From NCBI GenBank assembly GCA_012034055.1, contig JAAUSG010000021.1, positions 1 through 37,493 of the forward strand: a stretch of DNA of 37,493 nucleotides, read 5' to 3'. Under the pieces are notes generated by a model. It saw only the letters and a program-made list of their open reading frames with translations, was not told the origin of the DNA and made no database searches. The translations under genes and the position numbers were made by a program. How positions within the stretch are numbered: position 1 is the stretch's first letter; the number at the start of each line of letters is the position of its first letter. Shown here one piece after another: positions 8,686 through 17,371 of this stretch. Origin of the DNA: Leptolyngbyaceae cyanobacterium RU_5_1. Its GTDB lineage: Bacteria; Cyanobacteriota; Cyanobacteriia; Leptolyngbyales; Leptolyngbyaceae.

Positions 8686-9486
8686 TTAATTTTCTTTGCT
8701 ACTTCCCGTGATTCCTTCATTCCGGTCACCTCCAATCAGATCCGTGATGGCTTCTGTCAGCGCTTTGGGATCCATGAAAATAATTTTGGAGTTATCGCTC
8801 TTACCCAATTCATAGTTTGCTTCCACATACCGCTGGGTCAGCAGGTAACGCATGACTGCGTTGGCGTTCGGCTGTGCCTGCAAGGCTTTTGAAATGCGCT
8901 CAATTGATTCCACTGTTGCTTTTGTTTCTAGAACGGCTGCCTGACGATTGGTTTCTGCGATTCGCTCACCTTCCATTGCTCGCCGTAACTCTTCCGAGAC
9001 CTTAATTTCCTGCACTTCTACTCGAATCACCTTGACGCCCCACGGCTCAGTCGCTTTATCCAGTTCTTTCAACAATGCCTGGTTGATTTTGCTCTGTGAA
9101 GATACAGTTTCCTGCAAGTTCATTTGTCCAACTTGAGCACGCAACGTCGTCAGCACCAAATTTCTCAGCGACTCCTCCAGGTTCTCGATCGAATAATAAG
9201 CCTTCTGCACATCCAAAATCTTCCAGAACAGCACCGCATCAACCATAATTGTGAGGCTATCGCGAGTAATCACAGACTGTGGCTCAATCTCCAGAAGCTG
9301 CTCACGGGTTGTTTCCACCAGTACGGCGTCTAGCAGCGGTACGACAAAATTTAACCCTGGCTTAAGAGTCCGCTGATACCGTCCCAACCGCTCAACAATT
9401 CCCTCAAATCCTTGATTAATGATCTTCACTGACCCAATTGTGTAGCCAATGACGACCAGTGCGGCAACTGCAATAAGCGACTCCAT
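8686..9486 (-). CDS. SPFH/stomatin-prohibitin family membrane protein
   Basis: 266 residues. An N-terminal hydrophobic anchor (about 3-20) is followed by a band-7/SPFH domain: QGFEGIVERLGRY, LKPGLNFVVPLLD, ITRDSLTIMVDAV, LRAQVGQMNLQE and EPWGVKVIRVEVQEI. A Glu/Ala-rich helix follows (EELRRAMEGERIAETNRQA), then a conserved segment with MRYLLTQRYVEA near the end. Such proteins form oligomeric scaffolds in the membrane and in cyanobacteria are linked to membrane stress and FtsH-type quality control. The helical part is rather short for stomatins. No NfeD-like partner gene adjoins it. Start: ATG at 9486, at the beginning of the anchor. Confidence 0.9.
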   Translation of the reverse strand: MESLIAVAALVVIGYTIGSVKIINQGFEGIVERLGRYQRTLKPGLNFVVPLLDAVLVETTREQLLEIEPQSVITRDSLTIMVDAVLFWKILDVQKAYYSIENLEESLRNLVLTTLRAQVGQMNLQETVSSQSKINQALLKELDKATEPWGVKVIRVEVQEIKVSEELRRAMEGERIAETNRQAAVLETKATVESIERISKALQAQPNANAVMRYLLTQRYVEANYELGKSDNSKIIFMDPKALTEAITDLIGGDRNEGITGSSKEN

Positions 9487-9709
9487 AGGGTATAGGCTCC
9501 TGGTTTTTGTTAGGGCGATCGTATTCTCAGTCTAGTCGTTTCTACTCGAAAATCGAGGACAGAATGCAAAGATATGAAATAGTTGGAACCGACAAGGGGA
9601 CTAGTGGTGTCATTCAGGTTAGATGATTCAATTCAGGTTTGACATTTTCAACCCAGCCCCGACGATGATAAAACGTTAGTAATTCGTGTCCCATACTTTA
9701 AGACTTCCG

Positions 9710-10288
9710 ATGATGTTTTATAAGCTTCCTCATGCTTTGATAGGACTTCTAATTACGTTTAGTTCGACCCTGGCAACTAGCACGGTTGCTCATCCTCAAA
9801 CAAACCAATCCGAAAAGGTTATTTATGCTCCTCCTACGTCTTTCCTCTGCAACATTAAGACTATGAAAAATAGTAGGGGGATCTCCGGAAAGAGCTTTCC
9901 AGCCACAATCGCTCGAACTAATGAAGGAGATATTGTGGTCTATTACTGGACGCAGCCATACTACACTGACTCTGGTGAAGATGCCTTAACACGATGCACA
10001 CGAGTGGCTGGAATATTTGACACCTTTAATCGACGGGAAAATTTAGGTTCGATTAAAACAGGAAAAATGAATGGGAAATCGGTTATCTGTGCTGCCGATA
10101 GCTCAAGCGGTCCCTGTAAACGGTTGATTTTTCCGCTGACGCCCAACGAAGATCCGGGTGAGGTGTTACGCGATTTACGGGAGGCATTTAGAGGACTCCC
10201 GATCGCGGTTTCTGCATCAGGCTCACAGCGCCCCTTGCCGCTGCAATATGGGCTTCCAGGCAGTAGAAGACTGAGCGCTGCTCGATAA
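9710..10288 (+). CDS. Secreted COP23-domain protein
   Basis: 192 residues from the ATG at 9710; the in-frame GTG at 9686 would add eight. An N-terminal signal peptide (hydrophobic 8-27, likely cut near STVA-HP) is followed by a domain matching my recollection of cyanobacterial COP23 (circadian oscillating protein of 23 kDa). Matching points are F-C at 46-47, an aromatic strand VVYYWTQPY, TRCTRVAGIF with C96, GxxNGKSVIC with C127, and GPCKRLIFPL with C136, then a C-terminal amphipathic region. The four Cys could form two disulfides outside the cytoplasm. Molecular function is unknown; the original member is membrane-associated with rhythmic abundance. It is an isolated gene that converges on the FAD protein gene, with 21 nt between the stops. 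Confidence 0.75.
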   Translation: MMFYKLPHALIGLLITFSSTLATSTVAHPQTNQSEKVIYAPPTSFLCNIKTMKNSRGISGKSFPATIARTNEGDIVVYYWTQPYYTDSGEDALTRCTRVAGIFDTFNRRENLGSIKTGKMNGKSVICAADSSSGPCKRLIFPLTPNEDPGEVLRDLREAFRGLPIAVSASGSQRPLPLQYGLPGSRRLSAAR

Positions 10289-10309
10289 AAACGTTGACTA
10301 ATCCTCTCC

Positions 10310-11902
10310 TCACGCGATCGCCGGTGTCCCCAAGGAACTCTCAAACTTTGCCAGCCGAGTCGCTTCGACGTATTGCCCTTTGCCGTAAATCCGAGACAGT
10401 TGATTGGTTTGGGTGAGCACCTGTCTAACTTCTAAATTGGAGATCGTGGCCAGGTTGCGATTGTGCAGCAGGGCGATCGCGGCAGCAATCCCGACTCCTT
10501 GACCCACGCCAACATTAAATTCAACAATTCGCCCTGCTGCACAAGCATAGCCATCAAATCCAGAGGCAGGGCTGATCACCGCTAGATTGGGAACGCTACG
10601 CACGAGGGCATGCTGAATGCCGATGTTAAACAGCGGGGGTGTATGGAAGGTAATGCTGGTAATCCCTTTTTCCCTGGCTTTGAGACCCAATCCCTCAATT
10701 CCACCTCGCACATCCAGGTGATAGCCAAACGTGCCCAGGGCTTCGCTGGCTGACACGCCTCCTTCCAGCATGGTGGCACCGCTCAACGGTTCGACAGTGT
10801 CCGAAATATTTCCAGCATGACGGATGTACAGTTCTAAGGCGGGTTTAACGGCGGTTGCACCCAGCGATTTGAACCATCGTTCAATGAACTTAAATTCCTC
10901 CAGCATTGGCGGCGTCGGTTTCGCTGCTCCTTTGGCCAGGGCTTCGGCTTGCGAACCCGTCGTGAAAAACAGCAAGGCATTCCAGGAAAGCTTGCCATTG
11001 GGCAGAATAGCGATGTTTCCCTGGTCGAGAATCGCGCCGCTGTCTTTCAAATACAGGCGTTTACCTCGGAAAGCATGATAGGCGATCGACAACGCCCGGC
11101 TATAAACATCAATGTGATCCTGCCCAACATATAGGGTCTTCAAGTGACCCGAACTCGTCAGGAGATCTTTTCTAAACTGTTCAGCCAGTTTGGCATTTGA
11201 GCCAGCCGCAATCATCAGAAATCGCTGTGCTTCTGAGTCATTTGGATTGACCAACCGTTTCAGATAGGCAAGTTCTGCATCTTTGAGTTGCTGGATCGAA
11301 AGTCCTTCGGTTTCAAAAACGAGCGTGACAGGCAATTCTGATTCTGGTAGTCCAAACGTCTCAAACCCGCGCAGCTTTTTGACTCCGGCGGCTTGCGCCA
11401 ATTCAGCATTCACTGTCGAGTCAATAAACTGTTTGGCTAGATAGGTTTCTCCCCGCGTTAAGTGGATGCCAGCCAGCTTAGCACCGCTCTTGGTAACCGA
11501 CTTGATCTCCACCCGACTGATGATGTCTGCACCCACATCGCTGAGCATGAACCGCAAGGCAGCATCGGCTTTGCTAGAGTCAAGTGCAATTTGAGAGACG
11601 CCTGCTCGTTGTAAAAATTCTTGATAAATGGCGCACGGATCGCCAAAGGTTGGCAAACTCAAAGATTGACGAATATCAATCGGGATACTGCTGCGATCGA
11701 GATAGGCCAGCTTCCCCCGCACCAGATGTCCCCCAATTCCATCCAGGGAATTTCCCTTAAACATCAGCAGCGTTTTGGGGTTCTTGCCAGTCCGACGGCG
11801 ATACTCTCTAGCCGCAGACACTAAAGCTAAAACACCAGGAACCTCATCTCCGAAACCAATAATGTCGTAAGAACGAGGTGTAGACAGGGTTGTGGATGTC
11901 AT
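10310..11902 (-). CDS. FAD-dependent oxidoreductase-like protein
   Basis: 530 residues. The N-terminus YDIIGFGDEVPGVLAL (12-27) looks like a Rossmann strand-loop-helix with the glycine pattern of FAD-dependent oxidoreductases. A conserved FIDSTVNAELAQAAGV segment follows, where this family places the second FAD contact. The C-terminus has a glycine-rich NVGVGQGVGIAAAIALLHNRNL helix closing the dinucleotide fold. It best fits the FAD_oxidored group common in cyanobacteria; the substrate is unknown. There is no signal peptide, so it is probably cytosolic. It is a single gene, divergent from the phosphatase gene (153 bp apart). Confidence 0.75.
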   Translation of the reverse strand: MTSTTLSTPRSYDIIGFGDEVPGVLALVSAAREYRRRTGKNPKTLLMFKGNSLDGIGGHLVRGKLAYLDRSSIPIDIRQSLSLPTFGDPCAIYQEFLQRAGVSQIALDSSKADAALRFMLSDVGADIISRVEIKSVTKSGAKLAGIHLTRGETYLAKQFIDSTVNAELAQAAGVKKLRGFETFGLPESELPVTLVFETEGLSIQQLKDAELAYLKRLVNPNDSEAQRFLMIAAGSNAKLAEQFRKDLLTSSGHLKTLYVGQDHIDVYSRALSIAYHAFRGKRLYLKDSGAILDQGNIAILPNGKLSWNALLFFTTGSQAEALAKGAAKPTPPMLEEFKFIERWFKSLGATAVKPALELYIRHAGNISDTVEPLSGATMLEGGVSASEALGTFGYHLDVRGGIEGLGLKAREKGITSITFHTPPLFNIGIQHALVRSVPNLAVISPASGFDGYACAAGRIVEFNVGVGQGVGIAAAIALLHNRNLATISNLEVRQVLTQTNQLSRIYGKGQYVEATRLAKFESSLGTPAIA

Positions 11903-12055
11903 GGCAGTTATATCCGTCCCACGATGGAAGACACGATCCCAGTGTTGCCATTATGCGCTCTCAGGACTAAGGTGCGTCAACTCTCCAGAAATCTACAGGG
12001 TTAATGGCACAAAGGCTGTAGACTGGCGGGTGTTGCAGAGTTCAGGATTGTTGGC

Positions 12056-13006
12056 ATGAGACTCAACCGTCGTCGCTTGTTGGTACTGGGTGGATTAACC
12101 GGGCTGGGGGTGTTCAGCCTGGTTAAGGGATGGCTGCATAACGGGGGGGTGGCGTCATCCCCTAAGCTTAATTCTGCCCAGCTTCAGCCTCCGTCACCCC
12201 CTGAATCAAGCAACGTTGCTGATGGATCCCAGGCTGTAACTGCAAACCCTCTACTGCGATTTGTCGCGATCGCCGACACAGGAGCCGCAGACGACAACCA
12301 ATATGCAGTTGCCGACGCTATGACTCGCTATTGCCAACAGCATCCCTATAATTTAGTGCTGTTGGCTGGAGACAACATCTACAACAACGGCGAAATCTGG
12401 AAGATTGGAGAGGTGTTTGAACAACCCTACAAGTCCTTGCTAACGCGAGGCGTCACGTTCCGCGCCTGCCTTGGCAATCACGATATTCGGACTGAAAATG
12501 GCGATCCTCAAGTCAAATACGCAGGCTTCAACATGCCGCAGCGCTACTACACCTTCCGTGAGAAAACCGTTCAGTTTTTTGCCCTGGATACCAATGTGAA
12601 TGCGGACTGGAAGGCTCAACTGACCTGGTTGGATCAGGAACTGCGGCGCAGTGATGCTCCCTGGAAAATTGTGTTTGGGCACCATCCCATCTATTCGTCC
12701 GGTGCGTATGGCAGCAACCCCGCCTTTATTGACGCCCTGACGCCGCTATTCAAGAAGTACGGCGTTCAGCTTTACATCAACGGACATGAACACAGCTACG
12801 AACGCACCCGCCCAATCAACGGCACGACGTACTTGATTACAGGGATTGGCGGTGCCTACTTGCGTCCTGTTGGGCAGTCAGAGTGGACTGACTATTCGGT
12901 TTCGCAATATGGATTCACGGTGTTGGAAGTGTATGGCGATCGCATTGACGTGAGGGGAATTGCGACTAACAATCAAGTCTTCGATCGCGGCACCATCCAA
13001 CTATAA
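12056..13006 (+). CDS. Exported purple-acid-phosphatase-like metallophosphoesterase
   Basis: 316 residues. The N-terminus NRRRLLVLGGLTGLGVFSL is a likely export signal with a twin-arginine flavour. All five metallophosphoesterase blocks of the purple acid phosphatase pattern are present: D74 in ADTG, GDNIY (D106, Y109), GNHD (N141, H142), VFGH (H209) and GHEH (H244, H246). This predicts a dinuclear metal centre that hydrolyses phosphomonoesters in the periplasm. Phosphate-limitation control is plausible, but I see no clear Pho box. Start: ATG at 12056, right before the basic signal region. Its stop overlaps by 3-6 nt the end of the small convergent gene at 13001. Confidence 0.88.
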   Translation: MRLNRRRLLVLGGLTGLGVFSLVKGWLHNGGVASSPKLNSAQLQPPSPPESSNVADGSQAVTANPLLRFVAIADTGAADDNQYAVADAMTRYCQQHPYNLVLLAGDNIYNNGEIWKIGEVFEQPYKSLLTRGVTFRACLGNHDIRTENGDPQVKYAGFNMPQRYYTFREKTVQFFALDTNVNADWKAQLTWLDQELRRSDAPWKIVFGHHPIYSSGAYGSNPAFIDALTPLFKKYGVQLYINGHEHSYERTRPINGTTYLITGIGGAYLRPVGQSEWTDYSVSQYGFTVLEVYGDRIDVRGIATNNQVFDRGTIQL

Positions 13007-13171
13007 ACAAAGAGTGACAGCAGGTTGGTTAGGCGGATCAAGAACCACTCCTTGTCCCAAAACAAATTCACCATAGTCAGCCATTGTGTCCATTCCCAAA
13101 AGGTTCAGGGTGATTTCAGCGGCGATCCAAATCGTGACCTTAATAACTCTGGTTCTCCATTTAGCGTTCAT
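13001..13171 (-). CDS. Small conserved cyanobacterial protein (56 aa)
   Basis: The frame reads MNAKWRTRVIKVTIWIAAEITLN and then LLGMDTMADYGEFV. I recall a similar WLAAEITLNLLGLDDLADYGEF segment in short conserved cyanobacterial proteins of unknown function. The ATG at 13171 is preceded by GGGGTGAAGGGG, a usable ribosome site; the frame stays open 60 nt further upstream. The C-terminus may be shortened compared with relatives, since the region after GEFV is brief. It is an opposite-strand neighbour of the phosphatase and the 3' ends overlap. An overlapping plus-strand frame (13086-13301) looks less like a protein. Function unknown. Confidence 0.5.
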   Translation of the reverse strand: MNAKWRTRVIKVTIWIAAEITLNLLGMDTMADYGEFVLGQGVVLDPPNQPAVTLCL

Positions 13172-13339
13172 CCCCTTCACCCCCTGCAGTTGTTTTAATG
13201 TTCCTGTTCCCTCTATCCGTCCAAAACTCAATCCGCTTGCTATAGACCTATACGGTGAACGAGAAGAAATTATGCAGGGGGATATGAATCAGCAGAGTTA
13301 ATTTTCCTTAGTAGCACGATGTACGACTTTCGACAAATC

Positions 13340-13398
13340 CTTGTGGGGTGGACATCTTGTCCGCCCAGTCTAAGCAGGCAAGATGCCCGCTCCACGAG
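13340..13398. repeat. Imperfect palindrome (REP-like)
   Basis: The left arm (CTTGTGGGGTGGACATCTTG at 13340-13359, then CCGCCC) pairs with the right arm AGGCAAGATGCCCGCTCCAC (about 13376-13395). A hairpin of roughly 20 bp with mismatches results. It lies between the small gene and the ABC ATPase 3' end and could act as a transcript end or be an inert repeat. Confidence 0.55.
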
Positions 13399-13458
13399 AA
13401 ATCAATGCTTTCCATGATTTAGTTGCATCGCGTTACTAACAATTGCTTAAATTAGATC

Positions 13459-14973
13459 CTAAGATGTAGTAGAAAACTGTCCGCCTGCCATGAGTAGACC
13501 GATGTGTTCAAGGGTGGCGGTTTGAGCGTCCAAAATGTCGAGGAATTGACCTTCGTAGATGACGGCAATGCGATCGCTCATCGCCATCACCTCTTCCAGT
13601 TCGGTTGAAATGTAGAGAATCGCCGCTCCCCGTTTGCGTTCTGCCAGTAATGCCCGTTGCACCGCTTCGGTTGCGCCGATGTCCAATCCGCGTGTCGGCT
13701 GCATGGCAATAATTAAATCAGGTTGACCGGATAGCTCCCGTGCCAGGACGACCTTCTGTTGATTGCCACCAGAGAGTTGGCTTGCCTTCAACGTGCCGCT
13801 CGTTGCTCGAATATCAAATTGCCGAATAGCGCTTTCAGCGTTGGCCGCGATCGCGGGCTGTTGCAGTTGCCAGTGACGACAGAACGGTAACTGCTTAAAT
13901 GCCTTCAGGATCAGATTACGGGCAATGCTGAACGGCATCACTAAGCCCATCTTTTGGCGATCTTCTGGGATATAGCCGATTTTGGATTGCTGCACTCGCT
14001 GTTGCAGGGTCGTATCGGTAATATCTTTGCCCTTCAGCTTAATCGTGCCTTGCATGGCCGGGCGCAATCCGGCGATCGCGTCTGCCAGTTCGCGCTGCCC
14101 ATTCCCATCCACACCTGCAACTCCCAAAATTTCCCCCGCCCAAAGCTGAAAGGAAACCCCGCGAACAGATGGTAGGGCGCGATCGTCTTGCACTTGTAGC
14201 CCATTCACGTCTAGCACAACGGATTCAGCCGCATGAGCGGGCTTGTCTTGCCGAAACGCCACTTCGCGTCCCACCATCAGCTGTGCCAACTCGTGTGCAC
14301 TGGTATCCTGGGTGGTGGTGGTTGCAACCACTTTGCCGCGACGCAGCACCGTCACGCGATCGCACAGACTGATTACTTCCTCCAGCTTGTGGCTGATGAA
14401 AATAATCGTGTGGTGATTGGCAGCCAACTGACGCAGCACCGCAAAAAATCGCTCAATTTCCGGGGGTGTCAGCACAGCCGTTGGCTCATCCAGGATCAGC
14501 AGGGTTGCCTTGCGGTACAGTGCCTTCAAAATTTCCACCCGCTGCTGAGTCCCGATTGGCAAATCGCCAACTCTGGCAAACGGATCAACGGTGAGTCCAT
14601 AGGCTTCGGACATGGCCGCGATCGCGGCTGCCTTTTGCGCCACATTCAACCGCAGCGAAAAATCTGCTCCTAAAATAATGTTTTCAATCACTGAAAGCTG
14701 TGGTACCAGCATAAAGTGTTGATGAATCATGCCGATCCCGTGCTGAATTGCCACGCTTGGTGATGTGATCTGCACTGGCTGATTGTTCAAGTAAATCTGC
14801 CCAGTCGTGGGCCGATACAGCCCACACAAAATATTCATCAAGGTTGTCTTGCCCGCCCCATTCTCACCCAGCAACGCATGAATTGAACCTGCCTGCACCT
14901 GCATCGTGATATCGTCATTGGCAACAAACGAGCCAAAGTGTTTGGTGATTTTTTCGAGACGAAGATAAGGCAT
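13459..14973 (-). CDS. Double-domain ABC transporter ATPase, BMP/nucleoside (simple sugar) type
   Basis: 504 residues with two ATPase domains in tandem. Domain 1: Walker A GENGAGKTT (36-44), a degenerate signature PIGTQQRVEI and Walker B LLILDEPTAVL. Domain 2: the degenerate loop AGVDGNGQREL, signature LSGGNQQK and LIIAMQPTRGLD, where Gln replaces the catalytic Glu. This combination and FISHKLEEVISLCDRV/YISTELEEVM fit the RbsA/YufO class of importer ATPases. These usually serve a basic-membrane-lipoprotein (BMP) nucleoside or sugar system. It would work at the inner face of the cytoplasmic membrane with two permeases and a binding lipoprotein, none of which is encoded nearby, so it is an orphan subunit here. 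The start ATG at 14973 matches the family N-terminus. Confidence 0.92.
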   Translation of the reverse strand: MPYLRLEKITKHFGSFVANDDITMQVQAGSIHALLGENGAGKTTLMNILCGLYRPTTGQIYLNNQPVQITSPSVAIQHGIGMIHQHFMLVPQLSVIENIILGADFSLRLNVAQKAAAIAAMSEAYGLTVDPFARVGDLPIGTQQRVEILKALYRKATLLILDEPTAVLTPPEIERFFAVLRQLAANHHTIIFISHKLEEVISLCDRVTVLRRGKVVATTTTQDTSAHELAQLMVGREVAFRQDKPAHAAESVVLDVNGLQVQDDRALPSVRGVSFQLWAGEILGVAGVDGNGQRELADAIAGLRPAMQGTIKLKGKDITDTTLQQRVQQSKIGYIPEDRQKMGLVMPFSIARNLILKAFKQLPFCRHWQLQQPAIAANAESAIRQFDIRATSGTLKASQLSGGNQQKVVLARELSGQPDLIIAMQPTRGLDIGATEAVQRALLAERKRGAAILYISTELEEVMAMSDRIAVIYEGQFLDILDAQTATLEHIGLLMAGGQFSTTS

Positions 14974-15221
14974 GAGATTTCAGATTTTAGCCTTTGACGA
15001 ACCGGGTTTTGTCCGATTGGAATGGAAGAAACCCAAGGAGATTTGCGATTGGTCAAATTTCATCTATCACGCCAGCGCTGTCCTTGCAAGAAATCTCAAA
15101 CTGTCGCTTAATCCCGCTATCCTTTCCCTAAAATCCTGCGATCTCATGGCAGGGATGGAGCTTTTTGTCCAAAATCAAGTTGATGACCCTTGGTAGAAAA
15201 AACTACCTGCTCTATAAATCT

Positions 15222-15241
15222 TCAATCTACAATCTACAATC
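15222..15241. repeat. CAATCTA heptamer repeat at the CPBP gene end
   Basis: Nearly three units of CAATCTA (GATTGTAG on the other strand). The CPBP stop codon (15234-15236) is formed by the repeat. The same unit recurs at 18550-18567 and 19300-19318. Confidence 0.6.
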
Positions 15242-16046
15242 CTATCGCCCAGACTACACCTCCCGTGATTAACAACAGCAGCAAGCCCATTGCACCTGCC
15301 AGGGGTTGATTGGCAACTCCAGTCATCCAAACGGGACCGCAATTTCTGGACTGAATCATCTGGGCTGTATCTAAACTGGCAATGCCCCAAATCCATCCGG
15401 CATGAAGCCCGATCGCCAATCCCAAGTCACCGCCATTCGCCCACCGAGCCAGCACCAGAACCATCCCCATCAGCCAAAGTCCTGGCAGTTGAGGCACCGT
15501 TTCCCGTCCTTCCCAAACTAGATGCAGCAGGGCAAAGATCAGGCTAGAGAATCCAGCCGCGATCCAAAGCGGATACTCGTCCTGAAGTTGATTGAGGAGA
15601 AAGCCTCGAAAAACAAGCTCCTCGGTGACGCTGACCCAGAGTCCCAACAGCAGGGTGGGAAACAGCGCTGTTTTGAATTGAGCCAGATGCTCCTGTTGCC
15701 AGGTTATCCACCCAAATACCTGCTGCAAGCCAAACAGGGCAGCTATCCCAACAACTCCTAAGCTGATCCCAAGTGCCGTGAACGCTAATAGCATCCAATT
15801 CCAGGCAAGCCCATAATCAGAAAAGGGACGGTGTTCAAGGTATGCAGCCCCCCATAGAATGAGCGGCGCGATCGCATACAGCGAGGCGACGAGCGGCAGT
15901 TTCTGCTCAACAGTCAGCGGTTTCAGCGGTCGCCACTGGAGCGTGATTGCCAGGGGAATCGCGATTGGCAGCCAAACCGCAACCCAGGCCGCAAAAACCG
16001 CTGCTACTTTTACACCAGCAGACGCTTGAGCAAATTGATCAACCAT
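15234..16046 (-). CDS. CPBP family intramembrane metalloprotease (CAAX protease-like)
   Basis: 270 residues from the ATG at 16046; weaker TTG/GTG starts upstream would add up to 12. It is very hydrophobic, with about seven to eight membrane helices. The family motifs are present: motif 1 SVTEELVFRGFLL (the EExxxR glutamates and arginine), motif 2 FSSLIFALLH with its His, and motif 3 AIGLHAGWIWG with its His. These residues bind the metal in Rce1-type proteases. Bacterial members process or protect peptides or act in membrane maturation; the substrate here cannot be told. It lies 260 bp upstream of the ABC ATPase on the same strand. The last codons and stop lie in GATTGTAG repeats. Confidence 0.88.
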   Translation of the reverse strand: MVDQFAQASAGVKVAAVFAAWVAVWLPIAIPLAITLQWRPLKPLTVEQKLPLVASLYAIAPLILWGAAYLEHRPFSDYGLAWNWMLLAFTALGISLGVVGIAALFGLQQVFGWITWQQEHLAQFKTALFPTLLLGLWVSVTEELVFRGFLLNQLQDEYPLWIAAGFSSLIFALLHLVWEGRETVPQLPGLWLMGMVLVLARWANGGDLGLAIGLHAGWIWGIASLDTAQMIQSRNCGPVWMTGVANQPLAGAMGLLLLLITGGVVWAIGL

Positions 16047-16374
16047 GACGTTGATTTGAGCAGCGAAGACCACAGAGATCAAGAGTTAGAAGAGCGCGAT
16101 CGCCTACACCATCCTCCATGCATAACCCTCATGCCACAAGCTAGACAACTTTTAAAGCAGCGGTGACTCTGAAGATTGAGAGCAAGATTGCTGCTGGGCT
16201 AGTGCAAGAAGTCAGAAGTACGAAGTCAGAAACGATTACGGGATCAGCTCTTTACTGACTTTTAACTGGCTGGTTATTTCTCCCTGGTGTACTAGTTCTT
16301 TTTAGGATATACGGATTCAACTCATCTTGATGATCAACCCATCTAACCAGAAGGGTAAATTCAAGCAATCAGTT
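16047..16374. other. Intergenic gap without a recognisable gene
   Basis: About 330 bp between CPBP and cyAbrB2 (both minus). It holds a short direct repeat of GAAGTCAGAA (near 16209 and 16223) and no convincing reading frame or hairpin. It should contain the CPBP promoter, but I see no clear consensus. Confidence 0.5.
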
Positions 16375-16779
16375 CTACTCTTTTGCGCGATAAGAACCAT
16401 TCCTATCGCTTTCCTCACCTTCTAATTGAATTAGGCGGATGTGTTTGTATCCAAGCTTAATCTCAAATTCATCACCAGGTTTCAATCCCATTGCCTGGGT
16501 ATAAGCTGCACCAATCACAATTTGACCATTTTTGTGAACACTAACACGGTAGGTTGGTTCGCGTCCACGACCATCTTTTGAACCCTCCGGACTGAGAGGA
16601 ATTCCCCTTGCAACTAATAATGCATCATAGAAATCCGTCAGATTAACCCGAGTCTGGTTATTCTTGGTTATGGTGTAATATCCACAGCGTTTAGCTGTTT
16701 CTCGACGCGGCAAGTGTGAGAGTTCTTTTACTTTTTGAAGTAGCGCTTTTCCTGTCAAGGGAGTTGGGGTTTCTGCCAT
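16375..16779 (-). CDS. cyabrB2: cyAbrB2-type AbrB-like transcription regulator
   Basis: 134 residues from the ATG at 16779, chosen because GAGAAG lies just before it and the family begins MAE.; an alternative three codons upstream is weaker. The N-terminal segment TPLTGKALLQKVKELSHLPRRETAKRCGYY is the cyanobacterial clade hallmark, and the LPRRETAK form points to the Sll0822 (cyAbrB2) branch rather than Sll0359. Residues about 80-125 form the swapped-hairpin AbrB DNA-binding domain (TYRVSVHKNGQIVIGAAYT, LKPGDEFEIKLG). Known relatives are abundant nucleoid-associated regulators of carbon/nitrogen balance and fermentation genes. It is a single gene with a long upstream gap. The protein looks complete. 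Confidence 0.92.
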   Translation of the reverse strand: MAETPTPLTGKALLQKVKELSHLPRRETAKRCGYYTITKNNQTRVNLTDFYDALLVARGIPLSPEGSKDGRGREPTYRVSVHKNGQIVIGAAYTQAMGLKPGDEFEIKLGYKHIRLIQLEGEESDRNGSYRAKE

Positions 16780-17371
16780 TCTTCTCAACTATCCTGAAGA
16801 CTTCAGGGCGACAAATAGAACTTTAAGAGGTTGTATCCAGCACTGTAGCAATCCTAAGCGGGTCATGAACCTGTGAGATAGTTATGCTTCGATAGCCTAT
16901 AAGGCAGATAGAACGCTTACCCATCTCTGGCTTTATGAAACACACAGGAGTACTATAGTCATTTCCGAAAGATGGATCTCAACTTAGATTTGATCAAGTT
17001 CCAAGACTATTTTTCGGAGCTGCGTACTATAAAAAATATATCCTTAGATCCCTACATCTTGGCAATAAGAGTAGCCTATTTTAGGCGTAAATATTTTTAA
17101 TTCGTCTTTGTAATTTAACAACAAACGTAAATCCCTTACCTGGGCACTAGTCCTGTTGATGGGTTGAAGTACAGATTTTCTGAGTAATGTAGTTGTCCAG
17201 AGAACATAGGAATTACGTTCAACCAAATCATGTTAGATAATTAAAACAAATACAAAACTAGAGATAAGCGCAAATCGCGAGTTAAAGATTACATATCCTT
17301 CTGATCAGCAACATCCCGACTTAGATTGTTATAGTTGAGGCACCATTCAGCTTTAAGAGATCTGTTTTGGC
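16780..17371. other. AT-rich regulatory gap between divergent cyAbrB2 and sdhB
   Basis: About 590 bp between two divergent genes. An open frame at 17044-17226 (minus) lacks any family resemblance or ribosome site and is probably chance. A TATAGT box near 17330-17335 lies about 40 bp before the sdhB ATG and could be its -10 element; no good -35 accompanies it. Confidence 0.4.

Noticed and set aside
13086-13301. Plus-strand 71-residue frame with a hydrophobic N-terminus opposite the small 13001-13171 gene
   Set aside because: The opposite-strand frame looks more like a conserved protein; the hydrophobic stretch here is the shadow of that frame.
17044-17226. 60-residue minus-strand open frame in the cyAbrB2-sdhB gap
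   Set aside because: AT-rich, no ribosome site, composition unlike the neighbouring proteins and no recognisable motif.
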